Below are positions 19,527-27,551 of a stretch of DNA of 64,000 nt, in pieces (position 1 is the stretch's first letter; every line of letters starts with the position of its first letter). The translations under genes and the position numbers were made by a program. The notes beneath the pieces are model-generated. The model saw only the letters and a list, made by a program, of their open reading frames with translations, made no database searches and was not told where the DNA came from. Source of the DNA: Paenibacillus caui (GTDB lineage: Bacteria; Bacillota; Bacilli; Paenibacillales; Paenibacillaceae); the NCBI RefSeq assembly GCF_019904135.1, contig NZ_JAIOGQ010000002.1:124001-188000 (forward strand). Reading direction: 5' to 3'.

Positions 19527-19556
19527 ATTATACATCTGTTACATCACTTTAGTCAA
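19527..19556 (-). promoter_or_regulatory. Promoter of pdhABCD
   Basis: Minus strand TTGACT (19551-19556), 18-nt spacer, TATAAT (19527-19532), 52 nt before the pdhA start. A good sigma-A match. Confidence 0.75.
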
Positions 19557-19727
19557 AGGATATACTACAAAATGTATTCATAATGTTGTTTTGTATGTAT
19601 AACAGGGAATTAACAATTGTATAACAGTGGTGATAATTGTCACACTAAGAAAGCGTGTTCACCCACCATGCATAATCTTAACTGATCACGCAGGCAATTG
19701 CAAAAACAAAAGGGAGAGTGACCGACC

Positions 19728-20468
19728 ATGACGGATTCCCGTTATTTAAAACGGACTGTCGTCAAACACGAGATTGAAAGCAAATACTTGAACGAAACGC
19801 GGCGGCTTCGCATCTATCTTCCCCCAGGCTATAACGAACTCCTGAGCTATCCGGTTGTCTACTGCCAGGACGGTGAAGAGTTTTTTAATTTCGGCCGGAT
19901 TGCCACACATGCGAACCGACTCATTCTGGATGAAGACATCGAACCCTTCATTATAGTTGGAGTAGAAGTGAATACCAAAGTAAGAACGCAGGAGTACGCT
20001 CCATTCGGCAGCCGTTTCGAGGCGTATGTCTCCTGTTTTACTGAAGAAATTATTCCCTATGTGGAAAACAATTATCCGGTCCGCCGTTCGCCTGAGGAAC
20101 GGATTTTGGCCGGCGATTCGCTTGGCGGCTCCGTGTCCCTGCACATTGCGCTTAAGCGCAAAGATTTGTTCTCCAAAATCATTACCCTCTCCGGTGCTTT
20201 TTATATCCCGAGCCAGGAGATTATTGCCCAAGAAACGAATCTTGGGTCCCTCAGTCTTTATATGGTGGTCGGGCTGCAGGAGCGGGAATATCAAACGGAT
20301 ACCGGAATCTATGATTTTGTGGAACTGAACCGCAAGACTAAAGAACTGCTGGAGAAACGCGGCGCTAAAGTCGTCTATTTCGAAAAAGTCGGCCAGCATT
20401 TGTGGGGCTTTTGGCAGCAGGAGCTCCCTGCGGCGCTCAGTTATTTTCTCGGTTCATCCGGTTCATAA
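19728..20468 (+). CDS. Alpha/beta-hydrolase, enterochelin-esterase-like putative esterase
   Basis: 246 aa, ATG behind GGGAGAG. The nucleophile is Ser131 in the elbow AGDSLGGSVSLH and the base is probably His224 in VGQHLWGFW; the acid is likely in the strand before it. The N-terminal RRLRIYLPPGYNELLSYPVVY is typical of the putative-esterase (Esterase_D/IroE-like) family. No signal peptide, so probably cytoplasmic. Its substrate is unknown; no siderophore genes are near, so a siderophore esterase role is not supported by context. Divergent from pdhA and convergent with the TRIC-type gene. Confidence 0.87.
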   Translation: MTDSRYLKRTVVKHEIESKYLNETRRLRIYLPPGYNELLSYPVVYCQDGEEFFNFGRIATHANRLILDEDIEPFIIVGVEVNTKVRTQEYAPFGSRFEAYVSCFTEEIIPYVENNYPVRRSPEERILAGDSLGGSVSLHIALKRKDLFSKIITLSGAFYIPSQEIIAQETNLGSLSLYMVVGLQEREYQTDTGIYDFVELNRKTKELLEKRGAKVVYFEKVGQHLWGFWQQELPAALSYFLGSSGS

Positions 20469-20503
20469 CTAGAGGCCCTATGAATCGGCGCTGCAGGCGC
20501 GTC

Positions 20504-20541
20504 AAAAAAAGGGAGTCCCGCCGAACCGGCAGGCCTCCCTT
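20504..20541. terminator. Terminator shared by esterase and TRIC-type genes
   Basis: A branched-looking stem with outer pairing AGGGAG/CTCCCT and inner GCCG/CGGC. Seven Ts follow on the minus strand and an AT-rich stretch on the plus strand, between convergent stops. Confidence 0.75.
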
Positions 20542-20561
20542 CAATTATTTTGCAAGCTATA

Positions 20562-21203
20562 TCAAATATCGACTCTCCCGGTTTTCCCGGCCAGCGTTTT
20601 ATCCTTCAAAGAGCGTCTCGGCAGCTTCCAGCGGAAATGCACGGACAGCATGCGCGATACGACAATCAACGCGAACAGAACGATCAGTTCCAGCCTCGAT
20701 TCGGACCAGCCAAGTCCGACGGCGAACCCGGCAATCATCGCCCAAACGGCGTAAATTTCATCTCGAAGCACCAGAGGTTTGCGGCCTGCGAGCAGATCGC
20801 GGACAATTCCCCCGCCTACTCCGGTCAGCACCGCAGCAACGACGACTGCGCTGACAGGATGGTTCATTTTTACCGCATAAAGCGCCCCTTGTACGGCAAA
20901 TGCAGCGAGCCCTATCGCATCAAACCAGGCTTCCGCCCTTTTCCAGTGATTGATCCAGGAAACAGGCACAATGAAAGCTGCCGCGACCGACAAGACGGCC
21001 AGCAGCATAAGCGGCCCCTGGGTCCATATGGTGGTAACCGGAACTCCAATCAGCACGTTACGGATAATTCCGCCCCCGAACGCTGTAGCAAGTCCCAGCA
21101 CGAGCACTCCAAGCACATCATACTCTTCCTCCATCGCAACCAGCGCTCCCGAAACCGCAAAAGCAATCGTGCCGATGATGCTGAAAATACCAAATAACTC
21201 CAT
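20562..21203 (-). CDS. TRIC-type (UPF0126) membrane protein
   Basis: 213 aa, seven predicted membrane segments. Two related halves each contain a glycine-rich motif, AFGGGIIRNVLIG (about 41-53) and GVGGGIVRDLLAG (about 127-139), the hallmark of the trimeric intracellular cation channel/UPF0126 family. Bacterial members are homotrimeric potassium-selective channels in structural work on homologues; the role in this organism is not known. Start ATG at 21203 behind GGGG. It is a single-gene unit, convergent with the esterase and divergent from thiN. Confidence 0.88.
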   Translation of the reverse strand: MELFGIFSIIGTIAFAVSGALVAMEEEYDVLGVLVLGLATAFGGGIIRNVLIGVPVTTIWTQGPLMLLAVLSVAAAFIVPVSWINHWKRAEAWFDAIGLAAFAVQGALYAVKMNHPVSAVVVAAVLTGVGGGIVRDLLAGRKPLVLRDEIYAVWAMIAGFAVGLGWSESRLELIVLFALIVVSRMLSVHFRWKLPRRSLKDKTLAGKTGRVDI

Positions 21204-21272
21204 CCCCGCTTTTCCGTTCCTCTCTGCTTAATCTCACATATGACGTTAACATTGTAGCTTTTCCACACCAAA

Positions 21273-21301
21273 TTGTGCAACAAAAATTTCTGTTCTATAC
21301 T
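21273..21301 (+). promoter_or_regulatory. Promoter of thiN
   Basis: TTGTGC (21273-21278), 17-nt spacer, TATACT (21296-21301), about 68 nt before thiN. Confidence 0.55.
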
Positions 21302-21317
21302 ATTTCTGTTCTATACT
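21286..21317 (+). repeat. Two tandem copies of a 16-bp unit in the thiN promoter
   Basis: The unit ATTTCTGTTCTATACT occurs at 21286-21301 and again at 21302-21317 without a mismatch. Each copy carries a TATACT hexamer, so the duplication duplicates the -10 element. Confidence 0.85.
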
Positions 21318-21368
21318 ATGGTAATTACATAAAATCAGCGCAAAGACATACGGCAAGGAGAGGTGCAA

Positions 21369-22013
21369 ATGACATCTTCAAATCGAGTTCTCATTTTTGC
21401 AGGGGGCAATATCGCCTCCGGATTCAAAGAATATATCAGGCCCGGCGATTATTTGATTGGAGCAGACTTCGGGGCTTTCTTTCTGGTGGATCACGGGATC
21501 ATTCCGGATATTGCGATAGGTGACTTTGACTCTGTATCGCCGCAGCAGCTGCAGCGAATTCAGGAGGTATGCGGCAGCGTAACCATCGTGGATCCGATTG
21601 ACAAAGATCAGACCGATACTGAGCTCGCTTTCGATATTGCGCTCGACAGGAGGCCGGATGAAATTATGATGTTTGGCGTTCTCGGCAGCCGTTGCGATCA
21701 CTCTTTCGCCAACATCCAAATGATGCTTCGCGCCCTTCAACATCAAATACCCAGCTCAATCCGGGATGAGAACAACTATATTACGTTGACCGGATCATCC
21801 GCCTGCATAGAGAAAGGCGACTTCACCTATGTCTCGCTAATTCCAATGACGCCGGAAGTGACGGGAATTACCATCGAAGGCTTCCTGTATCCGCTTGACA
21901 ACGCTTCAATCCGAATGGGACAATCGGTCGGGATCAGCAACAAGCTGATCGCTGAACGGGGAACAATCCAAATTGAAAGCGGGCTGCTTTTAATTGTTCA
22001 GAGCAAAGATTAG
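21369..22013 (+). CDS. thiN: Thiamine pyrophosphokinase
   Basis: 214 aa from the ATG at 21369, 8 nt behind AAGGAGAGG; a GTG at 21363 overlaps the ribosome site. Transfers pyrophosphate from ATP to thiamine, making the cofactor used by the PdhA/PdhB pair encoded nearby. LIGADFGAFFLVDHGIIPDIAIGDFDSV, split over two lines of the family profile, carries the catalytic acids GDFDS; DQTDTELAFD and GSRCDHSFANI are further family blocks. No thiamine riboswitch is visible upstream. Monocistronic, with a clear terminator. Confidence 0.94.
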   Translation: MTSSNRVLIFAGGNIASGFKEYIRPGDYLIGADFGAFFLVDHGIIPDIAIGDFDSVSPQQLQRIQEVCGSVTIVDPIDKDQTDTELAFDIALDRRPDEIMMFGVLGSRCDHSFANIQMMLRALQHQIPSSIRDENNYITLTGSSACIEKGDFTYVSLIPMTPEVTGITIEGFLYPLDNASIRMGQSVGISNKLIAERGTIQIESGLLLIVQSKD

Positions 22014-22069
22014 CAACAAACAGGTTACACTTTTGTAATCATCGTGATTTCTGAGTTGAAGATGGATTA

Positions 22070-22111
22070 AAGCCGAAAATCCTTGATACATAAGGGTTTT
22101 CGGCTTTTTTA
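22070..22111 (+). terminator. Terminator of thiN
   Basis: A 15-bp stem (22070-22084 with 22092-22106, one G-U pair), 7-nt loop and a T-run. Confidence 0.9.
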
Positions 22112-22237
22112 GCACCAAGTCCTATACTATAATTATTAATTTTTTGTAAATTTTAATCGAATTTTAATAAAGCGGCTTAAATGCTTGCTATATCAGTATT
22201 TTTCCTAGGTATGGATAAATTTAGGTTGTTTCAAACC

Positions 22238-22246
22238 TGTTATACT
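22238..22246 (+). promoter_or_regulatory. Candidate extended -10 promoter of the NlpC/P60 gene
   Basis: TGTTATACT (TGn plus -10-like hexamer) about 45 nt upstream of the gene. The preceding 100 nt are very AT-rich (AATTTTAAT repeats), which could act as an UP element. No -35 found. Confidence 0.45.
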
Positions 22247-22288
22247 TCAGTCAAGCCCAAGAAAAAAAATTCAGGAGGTAACATATAG

Positions 22289-22810
22289 ATGATTAAAATT
22301 CAAGGACTCTTCAAGAAGGTAGTAACAGTTAGCCTTTGCGCTTCCATTGGCTTAACCGGCTTGCTGACTGTTGGACAAGCTGAAGTTCATGCAGCAACCG
22401 CAACGGATGCTGTCAGCGTAAGTGCTTCCAAAGGTCAACAAATTGTAGATCTCGGCAAAAGATTTATGGGTACGCCTTACAAATTCGGCGCTTCAACCAA
22501 AACAACCAAAGTTTTTGACTGCTCCTCTTTTATGAAATATATATATAAAGAATACGGCATTAAATTGCCGCGTACTTCCGCCGCACAATCCAAAGTCGGC
22601 AAAGCGGTATCGAAATCAAACCTTCGCGTTGGCGACCTTGTGTTCTTCTCAAGCGGCAGCCGCGCAAACGGTAAAAATGTAACCCATGTCGGCATATATG
22701 CGGGCGACGGAAAAGTTTTGCACACTTACGGCAGCCCAGGTGTAACGATTTCCGACATGAAATCTGGCCACTGGAAGAAAACCTACCTGAAAGCGCGCCG
22801 CGTTCTTTAA
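22289..22810 (+). CDS. Secreted NlpC/P60 cell-wall hydrolase
   Basis: 173 aa, ATG behind CAGGAGGT. A Sec signal peptide (positively charged start, hydrophobic core to about residue 28, AQA/HAA-type cleavage near 35) leads directly to an NlpC/P60 domain. Catalytic Cys in VFDCSSFMKYIY, His in THVGIYAGDG and the third residue in VLHTYGSPG. The family cuts the gamma-D-Glu-diaminopimelate bond of peptidoglycan stem peptides. There is no SH3b or LysM domain, so wall targeting must come from the domain itself. Length fits small single-domain endopeptidases of Bacillales. Confidence 0.92.
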   Translation: MIKIQGLFKKVVTVSLCASIGLTGLLTVGQAEVHAATATDAVSVSASKGQQIVDLGKRFMGTPYKFGASTKTTKVFDCSSFMKYIYKEYGIKLPRTSAAQSKVGKAVSKSNLRVGDLVFFSSGSRANGKNVTHVGIYAGDGKVLHTYGSPGVTISDMKSGHWKKTYLKARRVL

Positions 22811-22891
22811 GATTTTTAATGATCAGATAAAGAAAAGGACCCTGCGGTTATCCCGGTCATCAAGCTGATTTGTGGTCCTACGGCTGGCGGG

Positions 22892-23587
22892 CTACTGCAG
22901 CATGTAACCGGCTCCCCGGACCGTGTGAATCAGCTTGCGCTGATGCCCCGCATCCAGTTTGGAGCGGATATGCTTGATATAAACATCAACTACGTTCGTA
23001 TTAACCGAGAAATCATAGCCCCACACTTCTTGTAATATGGTTTCCCGGGTGCATATCTCATGACGGTGCCGCGTCAGGTAAAGCAGCAGATCGTATTCTT
23101 TGGGGGTTAGACTGATTTCGTCTTCCCCCCGGAATACTTTCTGCTTTTTTGTTTCAATTCGAAGATCCTCATAATAGATATAACTGCGCTCATGATGCTC
23201 CATTCGATGGAACAAGCCAACAAGGTTCTCGATGCGGGCGATCAATTCTTTGATCGGCACCGTCTTGCTTACATAGTCATTGGCCCCTGCCGAAAAAGCC
23301 TCCAGTAGCTGCTGCGTCGAAAGCCTTCCGGAAGCTGCGATAACCGGATAGGGCAGAAGTTCCTCTTTCCGGCCGAAACGAATCAACGAAGCTATTTCTT
23401 CTTGTCCCCTTTGTTCGATATCAATAAGCAACAGCTCGGGAGGCTCAAATCCGGCTCCAGCTTTCCATTGCTCCAACTGTGCATCCGGAAACCGGTTAAT
23501 ATGAAAGCCAGCTTCCTTAAGCCGTTCTTCCGTTTGATCCGCATACCCCTTGTCCTGCCCATCCACCATCACAATCCATTTTTTCAC
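22892..23587 (-). CDS. Orphan OmpR-family response regulator with atypical receiver
   Basis: 231 aa, GTG start. The C-terminal winged helix is canonical (LTPKEYDLLLYL, VDVYIKHIRSKLD, HTVRGAGYML). The receiver is divergent: the phosphoacceptor position D56 (LLIDIEQ) and K108 are present, but the usual acidic pair at residues 8-10 is reduced to D9 (MVDGQD) and the proline after the lysine is threonine (VSKTVP). No kinase gene is adjacent. It may be an atypical regulator that works without phosphorylation or from an unlinked kinase. Ribosome site and GTG lie inside an inverted repeat. Confidence 0.88.
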   Translation of the reverse strand: MKKWIVMVDGQDKGYADQTEERLKEAGFHINRFPDAQLEQWKAGAGFEPPELLLIDIEQRGQEEIASLIRFGRKEELLPYPVIAASGRLSTQQLLEAFSAGANDYVSKTVPIKELIARIENLVGLFHRMEHHERSYIYYEDLRIETKKQKVFRGEDEISLTPKEYDLLLYLTRHRHEICTRETILQEVWGYDFSVNTNVVDVYIKHIRSKLDAGHQRKLIHTVRGAGYMLQ

Positions 23588-23654
23588 AGCCTTTCGTTCA
23601 CCCCGGATGCCGCCTCTAGCGCTAAATGTCCTTTTTAGTTTGCGAAAGGCTGTG
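23585..23654 (-). promoter_or_regulatory. Inverted repeat covering the ribosome site and start codon of the orphan regulator
   Basis: CACAGCCTTTCG at 23585-23596 and its exact complement CGAAAGGCTGTG at 23643-23654 can form a 12-bp stem, extendable by four more pairs with a one-base bulge. In minus-strand RNA the downstream arm contains AAAGG and the GTG start of the regulator gene. Confidence 0.6.
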
Positions 23655-23757
23655 GAAAATCATACGCCTGAAGGGTCAGAATAAGAGTCGAGGATAAACG
23701 GCCCGCTTTTTCAATTTGGAAAATATCGCATTTAGCCCTTCATTCAATATCCATTCC

Positions 23758-23797
23758 AGAAAAAAAGCAGGCTCAGGATTACGCTCCTGACCTGCCT
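23758..23797 (-). terminator. Terminator of the ABC-F gene
   Basis: A stem of 11-12 bp with one bulge (23767-23778 with 23785-23795), 6-nt loop, followed on the minus strand by seven Ts. Confidence 0.85.
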
Positions 23798-23842
23798 TCT
23801 GTCAATTCCAAGATGCTTTGGTAAAGTTATTTAATGCTTTAG

Positions 23843-25393
23843 TCATACCTTCATGGACCACTGCTCGACATCCCATACCTTTGTTACCCAATCTTCGTAA
23901 AAGTCGGGTTCATGGCTGACCAGAAGAACGGTCCCCTTAAATTCTTTGAGGGCGCGCTTCAGCTCGTCTTTAGCTGCCACATCCAAATGGTTCGTCGGTT
24001 CGTCAAACAAAATCCAGTTCGTCTCGCGCATCATCAGCTTGCACAGACGGACCTTCGCCTGCTCTCCGCCACTGAGGGCGCTGAGCTGCCGCGTAATGTG
24101 CTCGTTCTTCAGTCCGCAACGGGCCAAATGCGCCCGTACCTCATGTTGGTTCAAATGCGGAAATTCATTCCATACGTCATCGATCGGCGTCATATGTCCC
24201 GGACGAACCTCCTGTTCGAAGTAAGCCGGATACAGAAAATCCCCCAGATACGTCTTGCCGCTTACCGACGGAATCTTGCCTAAAATCGTTTTGAGCAGCG
24301 TCGATTTACCGACCCCGTTACAGCCGACAATCGCAATCTTCTCGCCCCGTTCAATCGTCATCGTCATCTTCGGCAGAAGAGCGTGGTCATAGCCGATCTC
24401 GAAGTCTACGCCCTCGAAAACCGTTTTGCCGCTTGCTCTAGCTTCTTTAAAGCCAAAGACCGGTTTGGCGGCTTCTTCGGGTTTGTCGATTCTATCCAGA
24501 CGGTTAAGCTGCTTCTCACGGCTCTTCGCCCGTCCGGATGTTGAAGCACGGGCTTTGTTGCGCTGAATGAAATCCTCCTGCTTTTTGATGAACTCCTGTT
24601 GCTTTTCATAGGCGCCAATATGTTGATTTTTACTGATTTCAGCCATTTCCAGAAACTTTTCATAGTTCCCTGTGTAGCGGGTCAGCTTGGCGAACTCCAG
24701 ATGATAAATCACGTTGACCACCTTGTTCATAAACTCCGTATCATGAGAGATCAGGATGAAAGCATACGGATAGTCCTGCAAATAGTTCGTCAGCCACTGG
24801 ATATGCTCTACGTCCAGATAGTTGGTAGGCTCGTCAAGGAGCAGAACCGTTGGTTTCTCAAGCAGCAGCTTGGCCAGCAGCACTTTGGTCCGCTGCCCCC
24901 CGCTAAGGGCGGCAACATCCCGTTCGAGACCGATTGCTGAAAGCCCCAGCCCGTTCGCCATCTCCTCTACCTTGACATCAATCAGATAGAAATCGCCGAT
25001 TTCAAGCTGTTCCTGAATGTCGCCCATCTGGGTTAACAGCTCTTCAAGCTCTTCCGGAGACGCATCCGCCATTTTTTCCGTAATAGCCATCATTTCCTGC
25101 TCCAGCTCCAAAAGCGGAAGAAAGGCGTCCTTCAGCACTTCGCGCACCGTTTTTCCCGGTGTCAGCTTGGTATGCTGATCGAGATAACCGTAGCGAATCC
25201 TCGGCGTCCACTCCACCTTGCCGCTGTCCTTCAACAGTTTGCCGGTCAAAATATTCATAAGCGTCGACTTTCCGACGCCGTTCGCGCCAACCAATCCAAC
25301 ATGCTCGCCAGCCAGCAGCCGGAAGGATACATCTTTAAATAAAGTCCGTTCCCCAAAATTGTGAGTGACGTTCTCTACAGTCAGTAAACTCAT
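23843..25393 (-). CDS. ABC-F family ATPase
   Basis: 516 aa with two ABC domains and no membrane segment. Walker A sequences are GANGVGKST (about 36-44) and GCNGVGKST; signatures LSGGQRTK and LSGGEQAK; Walker B LLLDEPTNYLD and ILFDEPTNHLD. The linker between domains (about 240-300) is rich in Lys/Glu/Gln, as in the tRNA-contacting P-site tip of ABC-F proteins. Members act on the ribosome, either in translation quality control or in antibiotic resistance; this one most resembles housekeeping Bacillales types (YfmM/YkpA-like), but I cannot assign a subtype. Single gene with its own terminator. Confidence 0.93.
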   Translation of the reverse strand: MSLLTVENVTHNFGERTLFKDVSFRLLAGEHVGLVGANGVGKSTLMNILTGKLLKDSGKVEWTPRIRYGYLDQHTKLTPGKTVREVLKDAFLPLLELEQEMMAITEKMADASPEELEELLTQMGDIQEQLEIGDFYLIDVKVEEMANGLGLSAIGLERDVAALSGGQRTKVLLAKLLLEKPTVLLLDEPTNYLDVEHIQWLTNYLQDYPYAFILISHDTEFMNKVVNVIYHLEFAKLTRYTGNYEKFLEMAEISKNQHIGAYEKQQEFIKKQEDFIQRNKARASTSGRAKSREKQLNRLDRIDKPEEAAKPVFGFKEARASGKTVFEGVDFEIGYDHALLPKMTMTIERGEKIAIVGCNGVGKSTLLKTILGKIPSVSGKTYLGDFLYPAYFEQEVRPGHMTPIDDVWNEFPHLNQHEVRAHLARCGLKNEHITRQLSALSGGEQAKVRLCKLMMRETNWILFDEPTNHLDVAAKDELKRALKEFKGTVLLVSHEPDFYEDWVTKVWDVEQWSMKV

Positions 25394-25575
25394 AGTAAGT
25401 GCTAAACTCCTATCGCTGGAATAATGAATGCCGCTCTTTAAAATTCGGTATATCTAAGCATTCAAGTATTTATTCTAGCACATGAGAAGCCTGTTTCGAA
25501 ATACCAACTAGAAATTAACTTTCCGGTATCGGATCACAAAATATTAGCAAAGCACATTGCCTTGCCTTATCCCCG

Positions 25576-26565
25576 TTATCCTCCCTCATTCGTACACTTC
25601 GCCTCGAAATATCCTTTGGCTGCCGCGTCCCGTTCACTTGCAAAGGTCTCCTCCGTACGGTAAAGGCTTCCGCATGGCGCTCTGTAGTAATACTTGATCC
25701 CTGTTGCCTCATCCACTCCGCCCAGAACAGGATATCGTTTGAGCAGCCTACCCCCGCCCATAGCGAAATTGTTGTAATACCGGTCGCCAATCGGAATCCC
25801 CTGTAAAAAAACGATCATCCCGGCATCGTCAAGGGTATTGTTCCAATCTTCGCCGGAAATAAGCGGAAGTGTAAATGTATAAGTAATGCCAATCCTGGAG
25901 GTATATTGGTTATGTTTTGAAATGACTGCTTCCAGATCGCGTTCAATGGAAGTTACGATCGTCGTCCTCCGAAGCGAGTCAAGCAGTTCGGTATCTCCTA
26001 GCAACTCATCGCTGCTGAAAGCTGCTATTTCTTCGCTTCGGCCATGGAGGAAAAGTCCCGCCGTCCTGTCAAACATCGTCAATCGGTTGTCCAGAGTGAA
26101 CGATAACACGTTTCCGGATGCATCCTGGTATGCATAAGGCTTTTTAGGAAACCAGGCATGTTTGCTTTCTGCCTCCCCGTTCGGCCCGGTCAAATCCTGA
26201 ACCCCGTATATGGAGTAACCATCGTAGTCTATGACAACAACCGCCGGTATATAATCAAGCAGCGCAAGCTGGCCCGCCGGATCGTCTTCAACATGAAAGT
26301 TAACATAAAGTGTATGCAGCATCGCTTCCAGACCGGCTTGCTTGTCAACGCGGAAAAACTTGCTCGAAGCGTATCCTGCCTCATATGAAGGCAGTTCGTT
26401 CACATTCAGCATGCTGGCGCCGTCCATTGCAGAGGTTCGAAGAGCCGCATTGTAGCGCTGTTCCAAGATTAGCGTTTCCATCCGGTTATCCGCCCTTAAC
26501 GAAGACGCCCAAAAAAACGGTCCCGCTATAAGCACAAACACAATCGCCCACTCAGTAATCTTCAT
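25576..26565 (-). CDS. Membrane-anchored protein of the Tad-like cluster (largest minor component)
   Basis: 329 aa, not recognised by family. One N-terminal membrane segment (about residues 5-22), no lipobox and no prepilin cleavage motif, then an extracytoplasmic domain of about 300 residues. Two cysteines near the C-terminus (APCGSLY and AKCTNEGG) could form a disulfide. Last gene of the ten-gene Tad-like operon; its ATG overlaps the previous gene by 14 nt, behind GGAGG. By position and topology I infer a tip or minor pilin-like component, but there is no motif that proves it. Confidence 0.6.
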   Translation of the reverse strand: MKITEWAIVFVLIAGPFFWASSLRADNRMETLILEQRYNAALRTSAMDGASMLNVNELPSYEAGYASSKFFRVDKQAGLEAMLHTLYVNFHVEDDPAGQLALLDYIPAVVVIDYDGYSIYGVQDLTGPNGEAESKHAWFPKKPYAYQDASGNVLSFTLDNRLTMFDRTAGLFLHGRSEEIAAFSSDELLGDTELLDSLRRTTIVTSIERDLEAVISKHNQYTSRIGITYTFTLPLISGEDWNNTLDDAGMIVFLQGIPIGDRYYNNFAMGGGRLLKRYPVLGGVDEATGIKYYYRAPCGSLYRTEETFASERDAAAKGYFEAKCTNEGG

Positions 26566-27112
26566 TTAGCACCATTCCTCCGTAAATGAGCGGAACCTGT
26601 ATCTCTTTCAGCCCGTTCCCGTACAGGAACCGGTTTAATATTGAAGAAGCTGTGCTTTCTGCGGGCGTAACCCGAACGTCAAAATAATCGCCGGCCGATA
26701 ACAGGTATTTCCGATCCTGAATTTGATCAGGCGCGGCAGTCTGGTTGGAGGCAGGAAACAAGGCCTCCATAATCGTGTTATTGTAATAAGCGTCATACTG
26801 TACGCTGTATTGTCCCAGAAAGGTGGACGAATCAGCCGGATCGCCGTATTCCGGGTGATATTTTTTATGCCGGTGCTCCATTTCAATTTCGTATCCGCTA
26901 AAATATGCTCCTAGCTCCGATTCGAATTCCGAGTACATTTCAGGTGTAATATACCCCTTATTGCGAACGGCATCGACAAACTGTTCGATTTGTCTGTATG
27001 AGGTAAGCAGAGCAACGTCATCCTGGCGCTTCGCGGTTTGCATCGAGGGAAAGAAATACAATAACAATACTGCAAGCAGAGCGGCAGTTACCTTCGATAG
27101 TATATTGGACAC
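26552..27112 (-). CDS. Small membrane-anchored protein of the Tad-like cluster
   Basis: 186 aa, GTG start behind GGGGTGG. The N-terminal hydrophobic helix (about residues 8-24) is followed by an extracytoplasmic domain rich in Tyr (GYEIEMEHRHKKYHPEYG, QYSVQYDAYYNN). I do not recognise a family. It resembles TadE-like or minor pilin proteins only in size and topology. It lies 17 nt after the preceding gene and overlaps the following one, so it belongs to the operon. Confidence 0.6.
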   Translation of the reverse strand: MSNILSKVTAALLAVLLLYFFPSMQTAKRQDDVALLTSYRQIEQFVDAVRNKGYITPEMYSEFESELGAYFSGYEIEMEHRHKKYHPEYGDPADSSTFLGQYSVQYDAYYNNTIMEALFPASNQTAAPDQIQDRKYLLSAGDYFDVRVTPAESTASSILNRFLYGNGLKEIQVPLIYGGMVLNEDY

Positions 27113-27129
27113 TGTACCACCCCTGGTTG

Positions 27130-27537
27130 TTATTCCTTCCGGAAATTACGGAACCGAATCTTCTTGATTTGACCGGAGGCATCAAATTCGAATGCGGCTG
27201 AATATATTTCAGCAGGATCTATTTCTGTAACAGGAACGATTAGATCAGGGTCCGGATCCAAACCGGGAGACGGCAGAACTGTGCCGTTTACCTCAACCGA
27301 CAGGTTCTCGCGGGACGAATTTCTCCACATAAAAATAACCTGCGAACCGCTGTAAAATTCATCTTTGACGTCTAATGCTTTCGGATAAACGCTCCTCGCC
27401 ATATTGGAGTGAGTGTTTAACGCCCCCTCAGCGGCTCCATCCGCTATGTCCATACCTTGGAAAGTTAAAGCCAACGCAGTAATGAACAGGGACAAAGACG
27501 CTGCCGTCCAGAGCATATGCTTCACATTATTTAACAT
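27130..27537 (-). CDS. Small membrane-anchored protein of the Tad-like cluster
   Basis: 135 aa, ATG at 27537, 7 nt behind GAGG; a GTG one codon upstream is an alternative. An N-terminal hydrophobic segment (about residues 9-28) precedes a small, acidic extracytoplasmic domain with a proline-rich stretch (LPSPGLDPDPDLIVPV) that looks beta-rich. No known domain. By position between two similar proteins I infer a pseudopilin-like subunit. Confidence 0.6.
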   Translation of the reverse strand: MLNNVKHMLWTAASLSLFITALALTFQGMDIADGAAEGALNTHSNMARSVYPKALDVKDEFYSGSQVIFMWRNSSRENLSVEVNGTVLPSPGLDPDPDLIVPVTEIDPAEIYSAAFEFDASGQIKKIRFRNFRKE

Positions 27538-27551
27538 CACAGTTCCTCATC

